From Comamonadaceae bacterium (GTDB taxonomy: Bacteria; Pseudomonadota; Gammaproteobacteria; Burkholderiales; Burkholderiaceae_C), in assembly GCA_947478935.1 (NCBI GenBank), contig CANJXV010000174.1, positions 1 through 5,723 of the forward strand: a DNA stretch of 5,723 nucleotides, written 5' to 3'. Numbering within the stretch: the first letter of the stretch is position 1; every line of letters starts with the position of its first letter. The position numbers and the translations under genes were made by a program. The notes under the pieces were generated by a model. The model was not told the origin of the DNA and ran no database searches. It was given only the letters and a program-made list of their open reading frames with translations. Of the stretch, positions 1 through 5,231 are shown piece after piece.

Positions 1-15
1 CACAAGCTTATTGAC

Positions 16-91
16 GGGACGTTAGCTCAGTTGGTAGAGCAGCGGACTTTTAATCCGTTTGTCGTGGGTTCGACCCCCGCACGTCCCACCA
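16..91 (+). tRNA. tRNA-Lys (anticodon UUU)
   Basis: A complete 76-nt cloverleaf is visible. The acceptor stem GGGACGT (16-22) pairs with ACGTCCC (81-87), followed by discriminator A88 and an encoded CCA at 89-91. The D-arm has the usual TTAGCTCAGTTGGTAGAGC run. The anticodon stem (43-46 with 54-57, plus a G-T pair) closes the loop CTTTTAA (47-53), which puts TTT at 49-51 as anticodon. The T-arm reads GTGGGTTCGACCCCCGC, with the invariant GGTTCGA. It would decode AAA/AAG lysine codons. Only 15 bases precede it, so its promoter lies outside the window. An integrase fragment just downstream suggests its 3' end served as an integration target. Confidence 0.97.
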
Positions 92-109
92 ATTTATCCA
101 ATGAAATCA

Positions 110-140
110 AGCACTTACAGCAATGTAGGTGCTTTTTTTT
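110..140 (+). terminator. Intrinsic terminator of the tRNA-Lys gene
   Basis: A 10-bp stem (110-119 with 124-133, including one T-G pair) closes a GCAA tetraloop (120-123). It is followed directly by an uninterrupted T tract ending at 140. It lies 18 nt after the tRNA CCA end, so it most likely ends the tRNA transcript. Confidence 0.88.
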
Positions 141-144
141 ATCG

Positions 145-165
145 CTACACACCGCCTACACACCG
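145..165 (+). repeat. Pair of 10-bp direct repeats CTACACACCG
   Basis: CTACACACCG occurs at 145-154 and again at 156-165, one base apart (11-bp period). A near-copy, CTACACACACG, lies at 316-326 inside the integrase remnant. Short direct repeats between a tRNA attachment site and an integrase gene are the usual form of integrase arm-type binding sites, so that is a possible role. The repeats are short, and chance or slippage cannot be excluded. Confidence 0.5.
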
Positions 166-190
166 ACCCCCTTTTTTAGGGGTGCTTTTT
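166..190 (+). terminator. Possible second (tandem) intrinsic terminator
   Basis: ACCCC (166-170) pairs with GGGGT (179-183) around an 8-nt T-rich loop, followed two bases later by TTTTT (186-190). The stem is only 5 bp, so this is weaker than the hairpin at 110-140. GGGG at 179-182 could instead pair with CCCC at 193-196, giving alternative folds. It may be a back-up terminator or part of the attachment region. Confidence 0.35.
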
Positions 191-272
191 AGCCCCAAAA
201 ACACCTGTTTTTCTGGCGGTGTCGCAACCCAACTTTTCTTTCCAGCACAGCATTTTTTCGGTTGCCCAAAGC

Positions 273-294
273 GCACACTGAAATTAAAGTGTGC
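273..294. repeat. 22-bp perfect-arm inverted repeat before the integrase start
   Basis: GCACACT (273-279) and AGTGTGC (288-294) are exact inverted copies around the AT-rich 8-nt spacer GAAATTAA. The right arm ends two bases before the ATG at 297, so a bound protein or an RNA hairpin here would cover the ribosome binding region of the integrase remnant. No T tract follows, so it is not a typical terminator. A phage-type repressor/excisionase operator or a translational hairpin is plausible but inferred. Confidence 0.5.
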
Positions 295-296
295 CT

Positions 297-428
297 ATGG
301 CACTACAAATTGACACTACACACACGTTGATGGCTGGCACCTTGCTGGTCTACCAGCGTGAGCGCAGCGCTATCTGGCAATGCCGCTTCAAAGTTGATGG
401 ACAGTGGCAGCGAGCCTCTCGAGCGTAG
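297..428 (+). pseudogene. N-terminal remnant of a phage/island-type tyrosine integrase
   Basis: The frame from ATG 297 encodes 43 residues, ending at TAG 426-428. Residues ~14-41 contain LVYQRERSAIWQCRFKVDG followed by QWQRAS. This resembles the start of many proteobacterial tyrosine recombinases, where an L-Y-x-R-x-x-S-x-x-W-x-C-R-[FY] stretch opens the N-terminal arm-binding region. A full integrase has roughly 350-450 residues, so the core-binding and catalytic (R-H-R-Y) domains are absent. The integrase-like reading stops at about base 419, where sequence resembling the end of ychJ begins in another frame. The position ~200 bp after a tRNA 3' end in the same orientation fits an island integrase. 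The identification rests on ~30 residues. The competing reading, that this belongs to a single frameshifted ychJ, is weaker because it fits the YchJ pattern poorly. Confidence 0.55.
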
Positions 429-486
429 TCGCTTTGTGCTGCAAGACGGGCGCTGGTGGTATGTGGATGGGGTGCAGCTGGCTTGA
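418..486 (+). pseudogene. C-terminal remnant of a YchJ-like (UPF0225/SEC-C family) gene
   Basis: In the frame ending at TGA 484-486 the sequence reads LERSRFVLQDGRWWYVDG followed by VQLA. This matches the conserved end of the YchJ/UPF0225 family, whose members typically end in a L-H-E-x-S-R-F-V-R-x-x-G-R-W-x-Y-x-D-G pattern. About 22 codons remain of a gene that normally encodes ~130-160 residues. The zinc-binding SEC-C cysteines of the N-terminus are missing. There is no start codon in this frame at a sensible place, and the sequence before 418 resembles integrase instead. The fragment is therefore a dead gene end fused to the integrase fragment, probably by deletion. Confidence 0.6.
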
Positions 487-514
487 GCCCTTGGTGCTAT
501 TCGCCTTAGGGAGC

Positions 515-519
515 AGGAG
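515..519 (+). promoter_or_regulatory. Ribosome binding site AGGAG for the small reading frame
   Basis: AGGAG sits four bases before the ATG at 524. It is one of the two best Shine-Dalgarno matches in the window and is the main reason to take the short frame that follows seriously. Confidence 0.5.
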
Positions 520-523
520 TCAC

Positions 524-718
524 ATGGCCAAGCAGCCAAGTAAGCAACTACTATGCGAGCACCCGCCCCAGGCAGGCTTAAAGATGTCGGAAGGAGCTAA
601 TCATTTCACTAAAAGGGTTCGCGCCCTGGAATGGGTCGAACGCACTGCGCGACATGTCATAGCTCTACAGCAGCGCGCAGCGGATCGAAGTCGATTTCTC
701 TGCATGCCAATTTCGTAG
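524..718 (+). CDS. Small hypothetical protein, 64 aa
   Basis: The frame runs from ATG 524 to TAG 716-718. I do not recognise the product. It is rich in Arg/Lys, with no membrane segment or signal peptide. Residues ~28-53 (around TKRVRALEWVERTARHVIAL) would form a basic amphipathic helix, and the three cysteine/histidine-bearing spots do not form a metal motif. A well-placed AGGAG supports translation from 524; the open frame extends back to 404 but overlaps the remnants. It ends 47 nt before the oxidoreductase gene and could be co-transcribed with it. Because it lies beside two gene fragments, it may itself be a scrap of a displaced gene or non-coding. Confidence 0.3.
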   Translation: MAKQPSKQLLCEHPPQAGLKMSEGANHFTKRVRALEWVERTARHVIALQQRAADRSRFLCMPIS

Positions 719-755
719 GCGTCTAAAGCGTCCTTTTTTAATCATGATGACGGAT

Positions 756-760
756 AGGAG
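756..760 (+). promoter_or_regulatory. Ribosome binding site AGGAG of the GMC oxidoreductase
   Basis: AGGAG ends five bases before ATG 766 but only two bases before the in-frame GTG at 763. The spacing decides for the ATG as start. Confidence 0.7.
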
Positions 761-765
761 TTGTG

Positions 766-2295
766 ATGAACGATATAGCAGATATCGCGATCGTCGGTGC
801 CGGGTCGGCGGGTTGCGTCTTGGCTGCACGCCTGTCAGAAGACCCGGGCCGGCGCGTGGTGTTGATCGAGGCCGGTAGGCAATCGCAATCCTCCCACGTG
901 CGTCAGCCCAACCAATGGCCGTTGATTTGGGACGATGCCGAAAACTGGGCGTATTCCACCAAACTGCAAGCGGGCTTGGCGTTGCGCGCCATTCCCTATC
1001 CGCGTGGAAAAGCGCTGGGCGGCACCAGCGCTATTAACGCCATGATTGCGATGCGTGGTGACCCCATGGACTATGACCATTGGCGCAACTTAGGCAACCC
1101 GGGATGGGGATGGGGCGATGTATTGCCCTATTTCAAGCGACTAGAGGACCACGTCCTTGGCCCTTCAGACTTACACGGCACCGGTGGCCCCCTGACCATA
1201 TCGGCACAGAACTCCCCTAACCCGATAACGCAAGCATTCATCCACGCTGCTATGGCTTGTGGGCACCGCCATAACCCTGATTTCAACGGTGCGCAGCAAG
1301 ATGGTGTGGGGCTTTACCACACGACGATTCGCAATGGTGAACGCTGTAGCACGGCGAAGGCCTACTTAGAGCCCGCCATGGGGCGACCCAACCTTCATGT
1401 GATTGAAGGTGCCAGGGCATTGCAAATTCACTTTGAAGGTGACCGGGCTGTGGCCATCGATATATGGGACGGATCGCAGCGGCGGCGTATCCATGCAAAT
1501 CAAGAAATTATTTTGAGCGCAGGCGCAATCGACACGCCCAAGCTCTTGATGCTGTCTGGCGTCGGTGACCCGCTTACTTTGCAAACACATGGCATTCAAG
1601 TTCGCCATGCGTTGCCTGCGGTGGGCATGAATTTGTGCGATCACTTGCAGACGCCTGTCGTGTTTGCACTTAAAGCGCCCTTAGCTACTGCGCCCACTAG
1701 CATCCTGGCAGAGGGTGGCTTGTTTGTGAAACGGGCGCAGGCTCTCAGCGAATTTGGGATGGACCTGCAGTTTTTCGCGATGCCGCAAACGCCGGTACCC
1801 ATAGCGGCCCGTGGTGTTGCGCCCGCTATGGCCATTAGTGTGCAAGCCTGTCGTCCGGGCAGCAGAGGGCAGGTGCGCCTGCGCTCCAGCGACCCCTTGG
1901 ATGCGCCCGTCATTGATCCGAATTACCTATCCGATCCTGAGGATCTTGCATTGCAGGTCGAAGGGGTGCGCATAGCGCGCAAGATCGCGGATGCCGAACC
2001 CTTGGCCGCGCTTTTGCAAAGCGAGCTGTCACCGGGCGCCCATGCGCTATCCGATGCGGCACTGGGCGTCGCTATTCGCGCCACCAGCACGACCGTTTGG
2101 CATCCGGTTGGCACTTGCAGAATGGGCCTCGGGGACGACGCGGTCGTAGATGCTTTGCTGCGCGTGCATGGGCTTCGCAATCTGCGCGTGGTAGATGCCT
2201 CCGTAATGCCGCAGATTACATCCGCTAACACCAATTTACCGATCATTATGCTGGCCGAAAAAGCGGCCGATATGGTTCAATTGGCTTGGCCTTAG
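766..2295 (+). CDS. GMC-family FAD-dependent oxidoreductase (choline/alcohol dehydrogenase-like)
   Basis: This is a 509-residue flavoprotein of normal family length that should oxidise an alcohol to an aldehyde or acid, like BetA and AlkJ. The FAD ADP-binding fold starts at once: GAGSAG at 11-16 and the ribose-binding Glu35 in LIEAG. GMC signature 1 is RGKALGGTSAIN (80-91), and signature 2 is GAIDTPKLLMLSGVG (253-267). The C-terminal GMC domain has the catalytic His446 in WHPVGTCRMG and the partner Asn488 in SANTN, the His/Asn pair typical of dehydrogenases and choline oxidase. There is no signal peptide or membrane helix, so it should be cytoplasmic or peripheral on the inner membrane. ATG 766 is chosen over GTG 763 because of the AGGAG spacing. 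A CoA-transferase gene follows after 36 nt. The substrate is undetermined; choline is unlikely to be the only candidate, since no betaine genes are nearby. Confidence 0.93.
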   Translation: MNDIADIAIVGAGSAGCVLAARLSEDPGRRVVLIEAGRQSQSSHVRQPNQWPLIWDDAENWAYSTKLQAGLALRAIPYPRGKALGGTSAINAMIAMRGDPMDYDHWRNLGNPGWGWGDVLPYFKRLEDHVLGPSDLHGTGGPLTISAQNSPNPITQAFIHAAMACGHRHNPDFNGAQQDGVGLYHTTIRNGERCSTAKAYLEPAMGRPNLHVIEGARALQIHFEGDRAVAIDIWDGSQRRRIHANQEIILSAGAIDTPKLLMLSGVGDPLTLQTHGIQVRHALPAVGMNLCDHLQTPVVFALKAPLATAPTSILAEGGLFVKRAQALSEFGMDLQFFAMPQTPVPIAARGVAPAMAISVQACRPGSRGQVRLRSSDPLDAPVIDPNYLSDPEDLALQVEGVRIARKIADAEPLAALLQSELSPGAHALSDAALGVAIRATSTTVWHPVGTCRMGLGDDAVVDALLRVHGLRNLRVVDASVMPQITSANTNLPIIMLAEKAADMVQLAWP

Positions 2296-2331
2296 GCTCG
2301 CACTTTCCATCCACGTTTCCCTTGGATCGCT

Positions 2332-3585
2332 ATGCCGCAAACAACCCCCGCCCTCGCCCACCTCAAAGTCCTCGACCTCTCGCGGGTGCTCGCCGGCCCC
2401 TGGTGTACCCAGATGCTGGCCGACATGGGCGCCGATGTCGTCAAAATCGAAAAGCCCGGCGAAGGCGACGACACGCGCCATTGGGGCCCGCCCTTTATGC
2501 AGGATGCACAAGGCCACGACACCGCACACGCCAGCTATTTCACCGCTTGCAACCGCAACAAACGCTCGATAGCGATTGACATTGCCAAGTCCGAAGGCCA
2601 AGCCTTGATCAAGCAGCTTGCGCTGCAAAGCGACATCTTGGTTGAAAACTTCAAGGTCGGCGGCCTGGCGCATTACGGCCTGGACTACGCCAGTGTGCGC
2701 GCGCTTAATCCGCGCCTGATTTATTGCTCGATAACCGGTTTCGGCCAAACCGGACCCTACGCCGAGCGGGCTGGTTATGACCTGATGATCCAAGCCATGA
2801 GCGGCATGATGAGCATAACCGGCAAGCTCGAAGGCACGCCCGGCGGCAGCCCGCAGCGAGTGGGCGTGGCATTGACGGATTTGTTCACCGGTGTGTATGC
2901 CTGTAGCGCCATACTGGCGGCCATCGAGGTGCGCCATCGCACGGGTCTTGGCCAGCATATTGATATGAGTTTGCTCGATGTCGGCATGGCGATATTGGCC
3001 AACCAGGCGGCAGGCTTTTTGAACACCGGCCAATCGCCCAGGCGTCAGGGCAACAGCCACCCCAGCCTGGTGCCTTACCGCGACTTTGAAACTCTGGACA
3101 GCGCCATGCTACTGGCGATTGGCAACGATGGGCAGTTCGCTCGATTTTGTACCGTCGCCGGCCACCCTGAATGGGCCACGGATACACGCTTTAGTAGCAA
3201 CATCGCGCGGATCCGGCATCGCGACGCACTCGAGCCCATGATGCAAACGGTTACGCGTACTCGCACCACCGCACAATGGATTGCCGACCTGGAGCACCAC
3301 GCCGTGCCCTGCGGCCCTATCAATTCGGTAGCCGAGGCCTTTGCCGACGCCCAGGTCAGTGCCCGTGGATTGGCTGTCACGCAGCCCACCAGCGAAGCTG
3401 CACAAGCGAGCACCGCAGTCACCTCCATCGGCTCGGTTGCCAGTCCTTTGCGACTGGGTGATAACCCGCCGGTGCTGCGCCGTGCGCCACCGTCTCTGGG
3501 CGAGCATACCGACGAGCTGCTGCAGGAGTGCGGTTGGGATGCCGATGCCATTGCGCGATTGCGCGCGCAAGGGGTTGTCGGCTAA
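2332..3585 (+). CDS. Class III CoA-transferase, CaiB/BaiF family
   Basis: This 417-residue protein has the family's usual length. Such enzymes move CoA between carboxylic acids through an aspartyl-CoA thioester and form interlocked dimers in the cytoplasm. The N-terminus shows the hallmark LDLSRVLAGPWCTQMLADMG (14-33), then GADVVKIEKPGEGDDTR (33-49) and NRNKRSIAIDI. The expected catalytic aspartate is Asp183 in GVALTDLFTGVYA, by comparison with Asp169 of formyl-CoA transferase. It is followed by the family motif TGLGQHIDMSLLD and a small C-terminal domain. Start ATG 2332 has only a weak Shine-Dalgarno (TTGGA), suggesting translation coupled to the upstream oxidoreductase gene 36 nt away. It converges on the minus-strand uup remnant. 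The acyl substrate cannot be inferred; a pairing with alcohol oxidation suggests activation of the resulting acid. Confidence 0.93.
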   Translation: MPQTTPALAHLKVLDLSRVLAGPWCTQMLADMGADVVKIEKPGEGDDTRHWGPPFMQDAQGHDTAHASYFTACNRNKRSIAIDIAKSEGQALIKQLALQSDILVENFKVGGLAHYGLDYASVRALNPRLIYCSITGFGQTGPYAERAGYDLMIQAMSGMMSITGKLEGTPGGSPQRVGVALTDLFTGVYACSAILAAIEVRHRTGLGQHIDMSLLDVGMAILANQAAGFLNTGQSPRRQGNSHPSLVPYRDFETLDSAMLLAIGNDGQFARFCTVAGHPEWATDTRFSSNIARIRHRDALEPMMQTVTRTRTTAQWIADLEHHAVPCGPINSVAEAFADAQVSARGLAVTQPTSEAAQASTAVTSIGSVASPLRLGDNPPVLRRAPPSLGEHTDELLQECGWDADAIARLRAQGVVG

Positions 3586-3597
3586 CTGGGCAATCGA

Positions 3598-3858
3598 TTA
3601 AGCGCCCAATATTTCCCAGCGTTCCAATGCCTCTGGCAGTTCGCCGTCAATAGCGGCGTTGCGTTGTGCCAGTTGCAGGGCCTTGGCGTTATCACTGGCG
3701 TACAGCGTAGCGTCTGCAAGCTGGCTCTGGATGCTGGCTTGTTCGGCTTCCAGCGCAGCGATGCGGGCTGGTAGGGTTTGGAGTTCGCGTTGCTCTTTGT
3801 AGCTCAGCTTGCGCGCCTTGGGCTGGCGCGGGCTAGTCCGTACCACTGTGGCACCGGA
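3598..3858 (-). pseudogene. uup: C-terminal domain remnant of an ABC-F ATPase (Uup type)
   Basis: Read on the minus strand to TAA (3600-3598), the last ~73 codons encode KARKLSYKEQREL, then a heptad-like LPARIAALEAEQASIQSQLA stretch, and end in ALERWEILGA. This is the characteristic coiled-coil C-terminal domain of Uup-type ABC-F proteins, a domain known in Uup to contribute to DNA binding and separate from the paired ATPase domains. A full protein has ~600-650 residues; both ABC domains with their Walker motifs are missing. Homology fades at about 3858, in what would be the linker, and just beyond is the stop codon of the Crp-like gene. There is no start codon with a ribosome binding site, so the fragment is probably dead, although it could be in the regulator's transcript. 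Confidence 0.72.
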
Positions 3859-3877
3859 CAAGAACGATGTAGTCTGT

Positions 3878-4597
3878 TTATTCCTGCTTGGCCAACCACT
3901 TGCGCAGCTTGGGCACATCGGGAATATGCACCTTGCTGTAGGCGACATTGAGAAGGCCCAGCGCTTCGAGTTTCTTGAGTTCGGCGTTGAGGCTTTGGCG
4001 CGACACGCCCAGCATATCGGCCAGGTCACTCTGCGCTACCTTGAGTTCGATTGCCGAATCGGTCAGCGTGCCTTGTACTCCGTGCAGTTGCGCCGCGTTA
4101 AGCAGCAGCAAGGCGAGCTGCCCCGAAAGTGGATACAAATTGCGCGCTGCCAGATAGTCTTGCAGGCGGCGCGAGCGCGCGCACAGCACCTCAATGAGTG
4201 CGCGCGCCAGGGGCATATGTTGGTTGAGTACTTCTAAAAAAGCGTCGCCAGCGAGCATCAGCACTTCGCTGTTGCCTTGCGACTGGGCGTTGTAAATACC
4301 GCTGGACTGCTCCACCACCGGTATGAGCCCAAACACCTGTCCGCGTTGCAACTGACCGAGTACATGTCTTTTGCCGGTGCGGCCGATGATGTACATGGCC
4401 AAGCGGCCTTGGGTGATGATCACCAGGTGCGTCAGAAACTGGCCCCGGCGCGAGACGGGTTGCCCGTCGTGCAAATGGACCCGGCTGCAGTGGGCCGCCA
4501 GATGGTCCATCAGCGGCCCGGGCAAGTCGCGTAGCCAAGGCACCAGCGCCAGGTCGGCGTGCAGGGCGGGCGGTGGCTTGTGCGTGGAAATCGTCAT
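3878..4597 (-). CDS. Crp/Fnr-family transcriptional regulator
   Basis: A 239-residue regulator reads leftward from ATG 4597. Residues ~18-135 form the cNMP-binding-like beta-barrel (VIITQGRLAMYIIGRTGKRH, then GQVFGLIPVVEQ at 86-97). A dimerisation helix follows (~125-150). The C-terminal Crp-type winged helix has its helix-turn-helix at about 189-211 (QSDLADMLGVSRQSLNAEL). The phosphate-binding cassette of true cAMP receptors (G-E...R-[ST]-A) is not conserved: the region reads GLIPVVEQSSGIYNAQ. There is no N-terminal cysteine cluster for an FeS centre (only Cys37 and Cys139), so neither cAMP nor Fnr-type oxygen sensing can be assumed. It is divergent from the TPP-enzyme genes across 92 bp, the usual arrangement for a local regulator. 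The Shine-Dalgarno is weak. Confidence 0.88.
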   Translation of the reverse strand: MTISTHKPPPALHADLALVPWLRDLPGPLMDHLAAHCSRVHLHDGQPVSRRGQFLTHLVIITQGRLAMYIIGRTGKRHVLGQLQRGQVFGLIPVVEQSSGIYNAQSQGNSEVLMLAGDAFLEVLNQHMPLARALIEVLCARSRRLQDYLAARNLYPLSGQLALLLLNAAQLHGVQGTLTDSAIELKVAQSDLADMLGVSRQSLNAELKKLEALGLLNVAYSKVHIPDVPKLRKWLAKQE

Positions 4598-4689
4598 GGT
4601 TTACACCAGTATAGATTGTCGGATTTCGGACAGACAGGCAAAGCCCTTGCGCTCCACACTGCCCTTTTCCGATTCGCAAAGGCCAGACC
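4598..4689. promoter_or_regulatory. Divergent promoter region between regulator and TPP-enzyme genes
   Basis: These 92 bases separate two divergently read starts and must hold both promoters. On the minus strand a TATACT (bases 4613-4608) is a possible -10 box for the regulator gene, but no good -35 lies 16-18 bases before it. On the plus strand, AAAGG about 7-8 bases before ATG 4690 is a modest ribosome binding site. A palindrome lies at 4617-4632. Exact promoters cannot be assigned. Confidence 0.5.
4617..4632. promoter_or_regulatory. Candidate operator palindrome for the Crp-like regulator
   Basis: TGTCGGATTTCGGACA has dyad symmetry at 12 of 16 positions (TGTC-n-GA-nn-TC-n-GACA). Its 16-bp length and outer TGT...ACA equal those of Crp-type sites (TGTGA-N6-TCACA), while the inner bases differ. 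It lies 19 bases before the regulator start and 57 before the alpha-subunit start, so one bound dimer could control both directions. The role is inferred from position and symmetry only. Confidence 0.4.
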
Positions 4690-5226
4690 ATGAGCAGCGC
4701 AGTGCAGCAATTTTCGGTGTCCGCTTCGGCCGCAGTAGCGGCGATGCAACGCAACCGTGTAGACCATGTGGTGACCGTCCCCGATTGGGTGCAACTGGCC
4801 TTGCACCAGCAATTAGAAGCGGGCGTGGCCGGCATGCGCTTGGTCAATTGCAGCAGCGAAAACCAAGTCGTTACCGTAGCTGCCGGTCTCGTCATTGGCG
4901 GTAAGCGGCCGCTGCTGGTAATGCAAAACCAGGGTCTTTACAACTGCATCAACACCTTGCGCGCGGTCTGCCTAGACGCCAAGGTGCCCTTGGTGTTTAT
5001 GGTGGGCCAATTTGGCCGTGAGTTTGACAACCTGGGCCAGCCCAGCACGGCGTCCCGGCGCACCATGGTGCGGATCATGGAGCCGCTGTTGCAATCCATC
5101 GGCGTGCCGTTTATGTGTCTGGACGGGGAGCAAGATTTACCCCGGATGGACCAGGCATTTGCGATGGCAGAGCAGCAGTGCGGTGCGGTGGTGCTGCTGG
5201 TATCGGCTCCCATGGCCTGGGCCTGA
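4690..5226 (+). CDS. TPP-enzyme alpha subunit (Pyr domain), sulfopyruvate/phosphonopyruvate decarboxylase-like
   Basis: The 178-residue product is the pyrimidine-binding half of a thiamine-diphosphate enzyme, as in the alpha subunit (ComD) of sulfopyruvate decarboxylase, which works as a heteromer with a separate PP-domain subunit. Visible marks are the cofactor-activating Glu57 in CSSENQVVTVAAGLVIGGK, the conserved LLVMQNQGLYNCINTL (76-90), and the inner strand PLVFMVGQFG. Its length matches the family. The substrate would be a 2-oxo acid, but sulfopyruvate itself is not proven: no sulfonate genes are in view. The stop is five bases before the beta-subunit start, so the two are co-translated. 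Codons 106-153 are the source or copy of the 145-bp repeat found again in the beta gene; the alpha copy reads cleanly in frame and looks intact. Confidence 0.85.
   Translation: MSSAVQQFSVSASAAVAAMQRNRVDHVVTVPDWVQLALHQQLEAGVAGMRLVNCSSENQVVTVAAGLVIGGKRPLLVMQNQGLYNCINTLRAVCLDAKVPLVFMVGQFGREFDNLGQPSTASRRTMVRIMEPLLQSIGVPFMCLDGEQDLPRMDQAFAMAEQQCGAVVLLVSAPMAWA
5005..5149 (+). repeat. 145-bp direct repeat, copy 1 (inside the alpha gene)
   Basis: This matches 5579-5723 at 143 of 145 positions, offset 574. The differences are T5111/G5685 (Phe to Cys in the alpha frame) and C5124/T5698 (silent). Upstream of 5005 the two copies diverge at once. This copy sits in a continuous, conserved alpha-subunit frame and is therefore the ancestral one. 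Confidence 0.97.
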
Positions 5227-5231
5227 TCACC

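Noticed and set aside
59..313. 84-aa plus-strand open frame starting inside the tRNA
   Set aside because: It begins in the tRNA T-arm, crosses the terminator hairpins and T tracts, and has proline/phenylalanine-rich low-complexity content with no ribosome binding site.
2236..3060. 274-aa minus-strand open frame opposite the CoA-transferase
   Set aside because: It is an antisense shadow created by GC-biased third positions; the plus strand here holds all conserved CaiB/BaiF motifs, and the antisense product resembles nothing known.
3075..3570. Two overlapping minus-strand frames of 153-158 aa opposite the 3' part of the CoA-transferase gene
   Set aside because: They overlap each other and the well-supported CoA-transferase, with no ribosome binding sites and biased composition.
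3587..3608. TGGGC...GCCCA inverted repeat between the convergent CoA-transferase and uup remnant as a bidirectional terminator
   Set aside because: The stem is 5 bp with a 12-nt loop and neither strand has a T tract after it.
3836..3859. GTCCG...CGGAC inverted repeat just after the regulator stop as its terminator
   Set aside because: The outer stem is 5 bp with a large imperfect interior and no T tract on the minus strand; kept only as a landmark near the uup junction.
4191..4895. 234-aa minus-strand frame spanning the regulator start, the intergenic region and the alpha-subunit gene
   Set aside because: It is a frame-shifted reading of the regulator fused to antisense of the alpha gene, and it crosses the divergent promoter region.
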